Of a stretch of DNA of 64,000 bases, positions 57,433-64,000 are shown piece after piece; the first letter of the stretch is position 1; every line of letters begins with the position of its first letter. The notes beneath the pieces are model-generated. The model made no database searches. It was not told the DNA's origin and saw only the letters and a program-made list of their open reading frames with translations. This stretch comes from Diphasiastrum complanatum (lineage: Eukaryota; Streptophyta; Lycopodiopsida; Lycopodiales; Lycopodiaceae). The position numbers were made by a program, and so were the translations under genes. The stretch covers positions 6,891,315-6,955,314 of the forward strand of contig CM055093.1 in the NCBI GenBank assembly GCA_029204225.1. Direction: 5' to 3'.

Positions 57433-57890
57433 TCGTTCTAGAGAGAGAACAGCTCGTTCTAGAGAGAGAAAGTGGAGAAAACATCAATTGTCTTAGTTTC
57501 TTTTGTGCGCATCCACTAAACGAACACTCAGCCAAGGTGTCGTTTTTTTCCTTAATGGACTGAAGAAAAAAATTGCTGAGAACTAAGACTTCTCATGTTG
57601 AATTCCTTGCAATGTCAAATTGCAAGAGTTGACTCTATCATAGGATCACTGATAGAAGCCCGTCTGTTTTTCAGATCCAAACAATCAATAGTCCTAAAAT
57701 TTATGCTAAAATCAAGTCCCTCTAATCTGAAACAAAATGGAATTCATATTCTATCAACAACATCAGATATGTCATTCTCAAATTTCAGATATTCATCTGA
57801 ATCCATATATGTGAAAAAAAATTTAAGAGGAGGAGGTGGAGGTGGAAGAGTAGTCTAAGTGTCACTAATGAATAAAAAAGGGCCCAAGGC
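57433..57890 (+). other. Leader remnant of the LTR element
   Basis: About 450 bp follow the primer site with no gag gene. The open frame at 57595-57858 has no known motif. The sequence then meets the minus-strand integrase of another element. Confidence 0.5.
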
Positions 57891-57899
57891 CTGCTTATG

Positions 57900-58851
57900 C
57901 ATAAAGTAAAGTAAATGTACGCGGCGAATGTAATGAGCCGAGTCCATAACTCTCCCTGGCACAAAAAAGATAGACCCAACTGCCGAAAAGAAACTGGATC
58001 AAATAGCAGCAAGCCCTGTGCATCAACAGCTAGAACAACATCTGATGTAGAGGAATCAACAAGTGCAGCAAGAGCACGAGCCTGATCCGCAACTGATGGT
58101 GTATGATAAAAGACATCAATAGGCTCCCATGTGGCCTCCTCAATAGGACGACCATTGGACCAAAACCTGAATCTGTCGGCGGCGTCGACTATGGTATAGA
58201 CAATCCTGTAATATAGCAGCAGGTAAAGATGGAAATAACTCTGGAGCAGTAGGAAACTCAGCATCACAGGGAGCGTCATCCTCAATAGCAGCACGTAATA
58301 AACTGACATGGAATACATCATAGGCGCGTGTGGAAGCAGGAAGCTGTAAGCGATATGTAACTGGACTAAGAACCTCCAAAATGTGATAAGGCCCATAATA
58401 ACGTGGTGCAAGCTTCTCAGTAGAAGCATGGACCTGGACAAAATGATGACGTGCAAACCGTAGGCGTAGATAAACCATATCTCCAAGCTGAAACTCAACA
58501 TGGCGGCGGTGACGATCAACTGAGGTCTGATAACGCTGCTGAACATGTTGTAAATGAGAACTGGCTCGGGTAATAAGCTCTCGAGCACCTGATAGAAAAG
58601 ATGCAAGTGTGACAGGTGTATCCTCAGGAGGGAGAGGAATGCCAGGTAAAAGAGGTGCATAGCCATGAGATAATAAAAATGGTGAGACACCTGTGTTGGT
58701 ACCAACAGATTTATTATAGCTATACTCTGCTAAACATAAATGCTGATCCCAATCCTTCCCATAAGGAGTAACAAAATGGCGTAAATAATCCTCAAGGATC
58801 CTGTTAAGGACCTCAGACTGCCCATCAGAAGTAGAATGATCAAGCAACAAC
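57900..58851 (-). pseudogene. Ty3/gypsy chromovirus integrase C-terminus with chromodomain-like tail
   Basis: Reads DGQSEVLNRILEDYLRHFV (end of the catalytic core, including its Glu) and WDQHLCLAEYSYNKSVGTNT. It continues with LGDMVYLRLRFARHHFVQ, LAPRYYGPYHILEVLSPVTY and YDVFHVSLLR. A tail LYHSRRRRQIQVLVQW...GRPIEEATWEPID follows, typical of a chromodomain fused to chromovirus integrase. A frameshift at about 58145 splits the chromodomain. The integrase N-terminus and the rest of pol are absent upstream. Confidence 0.85.
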
Positions 58852-60470
58852 CAGGAATGCCAAGGTATCCGTAATGCCCAAGATAGTAGAGGATCAGCCC
58901 AAAAGATAGGGACATCATACCAAGGTATCCAAAAAGCCCGAGAAGGTAGAACTGCATCAGCAATAGGAAGCCAATAAGAAAACTGGAAAAGAGATGGACA
59001 CTCATCGCGAATAGCCGCATCATACACGTAACCATCAACCATATGTGCAAACTCAGTGATATAGGTGCCCCAAAAAAAGATAGCAGCATCGGAAGACCAG
59101 CACCAAGGAGTAGGAACATAAGCAGGATGACAGGCACGCTGTAATAGCATGGAAAAGCAAGTGATATGCCAGGAAACATGGATCATAAAGAGATCATCCT
59201 GACAAAGGATAGCTAAAATGGAGAAACGTGCACCAGCATGGTCAAAAGCCCAAGGTAACCATAAGGCCCATGAATGAGAAGTAGCAATGGCACACGGTAC
59301 CTTAGAGGCCCCTATCACGAGAAGAGCAGCATGCCAAAAGCTCCAGAAGGTCCAAGAAAACAATGCATCATCTAAAAGACACGATGCATAAAAACAATAG
59401 CAACAAATCTAGAAATAGTAGAGGCCTCAACTGAAAAACTGTAGCCGAAAAACTCATCCAGAAAGACCTCATATGGACATACCAATCCATCATAGGATAC
59501 ACCAAAAACGGATGGAGAATCGGATGACCCATCGGAACTGGCCGCAAGTGTAATCCCAAAGTACACACCAGGCGCACAAGTGAGGAATAGAAGAAATGCA
59601 CTGGAACGCGAAACAGGATCCCCAAATCAGTAGCAAGCATCAGATCAATATCCACGTGTAGCTGGGGATGAGTATCAAAGCACATATGAGCAATACTGAA
59701 GTATATGGCAGCAGCATCCCCACAAACTATCCAAGAGAGGAGAAGGAACTCTCTCAAGGTACCCTGATGGTCTCGGAAAACCAGAACAAAGTGGCAACTC
59801 AGCATCAGAGACAAAGCGATATGAAGCAACCTGAAATGACGGGAAATCTGAAGATCACCTGGACAAACAATAGCTGGAAAGGAGGCAACAACCCAAGCCA
59901 TCAGGATATGCCAAGCCTGACAATGAGCAACAATCCAAGGAACAGATAGAGAGCCACACGCATAATCATAGAGATATCTGCACCATAGGCGATCAGTAAT
60001 ATGGAAAAACCAGCACCAATCAACAGGTCCAAATGGAAACCAAGCTATACGTAATAACCAGGAATGCCATATATCCACAGCATCGACATGGACTGCAGCA
60101 AACCTATATGTAGAAACACAAGGAGACTGAAGGATGCCCGTATACTCATCCCAACATATAAATACCCTAGATAAGTAATAGTGACCATCTGGCAAATATC
60201 CTCGGATGGAAAATGTGTAACGGTAAGGGCCAAAGGCGCATGAATCATGTAAGGAACCGTAGAAATATCATGAGGCGGTTCACAAACCTCAAGCACATAG
60301 AGTAAAGCGAAAGAAGATACAACCTGATCACCAATAGCGAGGGAACCATCAAACGTGGACCCGTGAAGAACCCCATAGAAATCAGCAAAAACATCGGCCA
60401 TAACGGACTCTAGAGATGGAGATATAGAGACCAATGGAGAAGATACTGCACCAACCACCGCTACGCATAA
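58852..60470 (-). other. W/F-rich open region upstream of the integrase, origin unknown
   Basis: Three overlapping minus-strand frames cover almost all of this 1.6 kb: 60458-60045, 60195-59368 and 59363-58140. They read hydrophobic, Trp-rich peptides with recurring patterns (FWIPWYDVPIFW, LRIPWHSWLLLD, DIWHSWLLRIAWFPF), plus a more ordinary stretch (VMADVFADFYGVLHG). The last frame runs without a stop into the integrase. No family recognised. It may be a diverged repeat that happens to lack stops, or a foreign insert replacing the upstream pol. Confidence 0.3.
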
Positions 60471-60478
60471 ACTGCTTT

Positions 60479-61066
60479 GTTGAATTCACACGTGTGGGAC
60501 GCCCTACACATGTACTTTTGATCTCCTAAGCCCAATAATACCATAAAGATTAGACTAGCATTGATTGACAATAGGAAAGCTAATCATACAAGAAATATTA
60601 TTGTGTTACAAGCAATCTGTCAACAAAATATGAAACTAAGTGCAATAAATGCCTCAACTCGACTAGAGAGAGAATATGAAAGTACAAACTCGAGTAGAGA
60701 GAGAGGGCACAAAGAGCTTAGTCTCCAAATTTGCATTACACACAAATTTCATCATCTTCTCAATGAGAGTACATCACATATATATAGATCCATGGACTCT
60801 CCTCCTACTTTGAGTTGAATTGGAGTTATGAATCCACCTCTCAAGCTATCTAGACTTATTCAAGCCACCTCAATATGTCTAATTGTGCCACCTAGTATTT
60901 TCATGCATTAAATGTGGCATGCAAAGTACAAATGGCAATTCCTATGGTAGCTCGAGTTTCTACTTCTACCTACCTTGAATATTTTATTCTAAGATGGGTC
61001 TTTACTAAGCCAAAAGAGCTTAATTCATCTTTGGCATTTTTAGGACCCCTACTTACAACATTAGAT
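60479..61066 (-). repeat. Probable 3' LTR of the copia element
   Basis: On the minus strand this follows the copia RNase H stop, starts TGTTGTAAG and ends GAATTCAACA. It contains a TATATATA box near 60780 and pyrimidine-rich transcript-like sequence. The borders are approximate because no second LTR is present. Confidence 0.5.
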
Positions 61067-61103
61067 AGTTTTTTCCAATATTTTGACACTCCTAAAAAAG
61101 TAT

Positions 61104-61787
61104 CTAATGTGGATCAAGCATCGATCTTGAGATAAGACCAAGATTAGATCTATGCTTTGAGAAGGCACTTTTGCAAAGTGGCTTTGTGAGAAGATCAGCA
61201 ATACATGAAGATGTGTCGACATGTTCCAAGTTGATTTCACCTCTAATGAGCTTTTCCCTTACAAAATGGTGTGCCACTTCTATATGCTTGCTTCTTGCAT
61301 GAAAAATAGGATTGTTTGCAAGAGCTTGGGCCGATATGTTATCACACTTGATCAAGGGAAGATCATCCTCTTTGATGCACTTTAGCTCCATGATTAACCC
61401 CTTGATCCAAAGCACCTCTTTAGTTGTTGTAGTGAGTGCTTTGTACTCGGCCTCACAAGAAGATAGGGATATGGTATCTTGCTTCTTTAAAAGCCAAGAC
61501 ACAAGATTGCCTCCAAGAAAGATAGTATATGCATTAATGGACTTTCGATCCATTTTATCACTTGCAAAATCGGAATCCGAATAGCCAACAATGGTTCGAT
61601 CTTCATTCTTGTACAATAAACCATAATCTTGAGTAGAAGATACATATCTTAGAACTCTCTTGGCCATCTTCCAATGTTGGATCTTAGGATCTTGCATAAA
61701 TTGACTCAATTTGTGCACACAATAGCTCAAATCGGGTCTAGTGATAGTAAGCCAAATTAAAGAGCCTACAAGACTCCTATAAAGTAC
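61104..61787 (-). pseudogene. Ty1/copia RT end and RNase H
   Basis: Reads LYRSLVGSLIWLTITRPDLS, VHKLSQFMQDPKIQHWKMAK and LRYVSSTQDYGLLY. The RNase H signatures follow: GYSDSDFASDKMDRKSINAY, SLSSCEAEYKALTT, HIEVAHHFVREK and ADLLTKPL. This is the last about 230 residues of copia Pol and is uninterrupted. Upstream it is cut at 61787, exactly where a gypsy primer-binding site begins, so the rest of the copia element is missing. Confidence 0.9.
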
Positions 61788-61800
61788 TGGTATCAGAGCC
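61788..61800 (+). other. tRNA-Met-type primer-binding site joined to copia DNA
   Basis: TGGTATCAGAGCC, the same motif as at 57420. Its first base is also the last base before the copia Tyr-Arg-Ser-Leu-Val-Gly region read on the other strand. Confidence 0.85.
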
Positions 61801-62650
61801 ATCTCCATCCTAGGGAGTTCAAGAGCAGCAGTAGAGAAAGCTATCAGAAGATAGGAAATGTTTCTCAGTTTCTCAAAAAAATTTAGAGGAGGAGAATCGC
61901 TGTAGGTGCAGCCTTCAAACCCTTGAAATTCACTGAGAATTTACAGTTGTAGGAAGTAGAATTCCTTCTGTAGGTAAATCGCTAGAAAGGCAGCAATCTA
62001 TATCAGATTTCAGACATCTGATAGGAGATTTTAGAAAGGATTTAGAGTAGAAACCAGCGAGCAGGTCCATCGTTACCTTTGAAATTTCAGAGAAATCCAA
62101 GGAAGTTTGAGGGGTTTTCAAGCAAATTTTCCTAGCAGGGCCAGCGCTGGATAGGGAGGTGAAAAAGCTAAATTTCATCCTTTTTTTTTGAGAATTCTCA
62201 AGAGTTTGAGCTCCAAACTTATTTGCTACAGACCAGCGACCTATAGGCTGAGATTAGATCAGAGATTCAAGGTGATTTCAGAGCTGTAAATTGGACAAAT
62301 CGGGCCGGACAGGTTGCTGTCCAACCATCGAGAAATTCCGGATTTCTTTTTGTGAATTTCCGGTTTTTACTCGGTTTGTTGGAACCCCACACCTGAAATC
62401 AGATCAGTCAGCTACTCAACTCAAGAACCGGGAAATTTGGCACCATTTTGAAGCTTCAAACTGGCATTTTCCGGAACAGTAGGTCTGAAATCTTGGGGAA
62501 AAGAGCTGAAAGGGTTCCTCTTCGTAATTTCTTCGGAAGTACAGTCCTCAGAAACAGCTAAGTCATCTTTCCTTTCCCTTGTATAGTTGTAAATTAGTCT
62601 TTTTGACTTTTTTCATCAGAAGTTAAGGTACCTCTCTTTCAGTTTCCAAG
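61801..62650 (+). other. Gypsy leader (untranslated)
   Basis: About 850 bp between primer site and gag start. Short frames only. No regulatory motif assigned. Confidence 0.6.
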
Positions 62651-63382
62651 ATGACCACTCCTCAGGGACCTGATCAACCCCCAGAGAGAGGCTTCGACGA
62701 ACTTGAAACAGAAGCCTTGGCTTACAGAAAAGGGAAGGAACCAATGGAATTGGAAGAACAGGAACAGTTCGCTGAAGAACTCGACGAACTGGTTACCAAG
62801 GAGCAGTTTCTCCAGTTGGTAACAAAAGTGGATGAACTGAAGTTGGCATTAGCCAATTTCAAGTCCAGTGTGGACGACTCATTCGTTGAACTCAAAAGCT
62901 TGATTTTGAGTTCCGCGAAAGGAAGCCTTCCCTCCACTTCTCAGTTATCCCCTTATCCACTTCCATCAGTTTCGGGTGAGACTCTACAGTCTCACCCCAG
63001 TGTTTTTAAAGATTTAAAGCCTCCTACTTTTAATGGGGAAGAGAAGGATAGAAATGCAGACATTCTACAAACCTTCCTCAGCAAATGGAAGAACATTCAT
63101 GCTCTTAAACAGACCCCTGACCATTTGCAAGCTATTGAGGCCAGTCTTTCCTTAGGGCCTATGGCCTATAAGTGGTGGTTAAATCTCCAGGAGACTGGGC
63201 AGACTCCCCGGTCATGGAAAGCTTTTGAAGAAGCTTTCCTAAGAAAATTTCTACCAGAAAATGAACTTGATAGAGCCTGGGAAGCCTGGGAAAGAACAGT
63301 AATGGACAAGTCCCTCATCCAATATATCTCGCAGTATCGAGAAGCAATTTTAAAGATTAAAAATATGGATGATTATCAGTAA
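62651..63382 (+). pseudogene. Gypsy Gag (N-terminal and core)
   Basis: ATG at 62651 (MTTPQGPDQPPERGFDELET). An acidic coiled-coil region is followed by the retrotransposon Gag core: FKDLKPPTFNGEEKDRNADI, LGPMAYKWWLNLQ, SWKAFEEAFLRKFLPENEL and SLIQYISQYREAILKI. It stops at TAA 63380-63382, but the same frame continues with IRGFVRGLKDEYKVEV, so the stop is a mutation inside Gag. Confidence 0.87.
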
Positions 63383-63970
63383 ATCAGGGGATTTGTCCGT
63401 GGCCTCAAAGATGAATATAAAGTAGAGGTCTAGAGAAACTCGCCTACTACCCTTGAGCAAGCTCTCAGATATGCTCAAATCTATGATGATTCAGTGGGTA
63501 GGAAGAGGGCGAGACAGCAGCCACTTTCTGATCAGCCTCCTCAGAAAGACTTTCAATTTAAAAAGAAATTTTTAAAAAGAAAGAATCAAGATAAATTTAA
63601 AAGTGAAGCTCCTCAGAAACGCCCTTCACTCATACAGCCCTTAAAACCAGATGATTTTGAGAAAAACAAGAACGTTTGTGCTTTGTGTGTATGGGCAAGG
63701 GACACACAGTCAGACAGTGTCCCAAGGGGCCTTTCACTAAAAAAGATAAGAAAGATAAAAAACAAGTTCATCTTGTTCAGACTGTATGTTTCCCCAGTGA
63801 CTCGGCAGCTTCCGAGATCAAAGTGTATCATGAAGATCATGAACACTGTTGCCAGCTGACCTCTGCAATGCTAGCGAGACCCTTCAGCTTTGGGCCGCAT
63901 GACCTAGTACGTATGCATGGGAAAGTTGGTAACCAGTCAGTAAGAGTTATGGTTGATGATGGGTTATAAA
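63383..63970 (+). pseudogene. Gypsy Gag C-terminus, zinc knuckle and protease start
   Basis: Continues Gag with RGFVRGLKDEYKVEV, a TAG at about 63432, then LEQALRYAQIYDD and a Lys-rich part. In another frame, from 63679, it reads the CCHC knuckle CFVCMGKGHTVRQC and a stretch ending VRVMVDDG at about 63960, where a retropepsin active site (Asp-Ser/Thr-Gly) is expected but Asp-Asp-Gly is present. The rest lies outside the window. Confidence 0.8.
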
Positions 63971-64000
63971 AAGCTTAAACTACCAGAAGTACCTAGTCAG

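Larger units (their letters stand above)
61788..63970 (+). mobile_element. 5' part of a plus-strand gypsy element, without 5' LTR
   Basis: Begins with the primer site TGGTATCAGAGCC at 61788-61800, then an untranslated leader to 62650, gag, a zinc knuckle and the start of protease at the window edge. No LTR precedes the primer site; copia coding DNA is there instead. Confidence 0.8.

Noticed and set aside
59668-59949. Plus-strand 93-residue frame
   Set aside because: Low-complexity and opposite to the longer minus-strand frames; no motif.

Overview
The window looks like nuclear DNA from a land plant with a large, transposon-rich genome. The one clear host gene is a plant PTI1-like receptor-like cytoplasmic kinase with introns. 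The rest is mostly plant-type mobile DNA: Ty3/gypsy and Ty1/copia elements with typical plant primer-binding sites, LINEs, hAT DNA transposons and long (TC)n microsatellites. A fern, lycophyte or gymnosperm would fit; the species cannot be read from the sequence. No bacterial operons, CRISPR arrays, rRNA or tRNA genes were seen.

Layout. 1-6.1 kb: intergenic DNA with a pair of degenerate LTR-like direct repeats (1342-3215), scrambled gypsy pol fragments (3.4-4.2 kb) and the kinase 3' flank. 6.1-30.8 kb: six consecutive exons of the kinase on the minus strand. Their splice sites and phases match, and the last intron is about 20.8 kb. That intron holds a minus-strand gypsy element (about 6.5-15.06 kb, one LTR), a LINE 3' fragment that flanks it, and four hAT-superfamily insertions, each with a perfect 8-bp target-site duplication (TSD): hAT1 15661-20245, hAT2 20671-25871, and two small palindrome-rich elements at 25888-26080 and 26119-26356. 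The first kinase exon was not found.

31-47.5 kb: LINE territory. There are scrambled fragments (33-35 kb), short ORF1-only copies (35.1-36.4 and 38.0-39.3 kb), and two ORF1+ORF2 copies (39.3-42.5 and 43.8-47.5 kb). A minus-strand hAT fragment and two hAT2-family insertions lie among them. 47.5-57 kb: a 19-bp perfect hairpin, a higher-order ATCCGACG minisatellite (48.2-49.1 kb), a hAT-type miniature element with a perfect TSD (50093-50986), several short tandem duplications, and long stretches where nothing is recognised. 57-64 kb: a lone LTR with its primer-binding site, a minus-strand chromovirus integrase with a chromodomain-like tail, an unexplained W/F-rich open region, a minus-strand copia RNase H fragment, and the leader plus gag of a plus-strand gypsy element that runs off the window.

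Almost every transposon ORF is broken by stops or frameshifts, whereas all six kinase exons are open with canonical GT-AG borders. The most notable features are: (i) the kinase gene carrying a pile of transposons in one intron; (ii) a hAT family set in which each lineage has its own palindromic subterminal motif (GGTACCGCGGTACC, GAATCGCGATTC or GGTTCGAACC); (iii) an apparent convergent second gene inside hAT1; and (iv) a LINE lineage whose 3' tails are (TC)n and whose copies are joined head to tail. All coordinates and splice calls come from reading the sequence. No database search was run.
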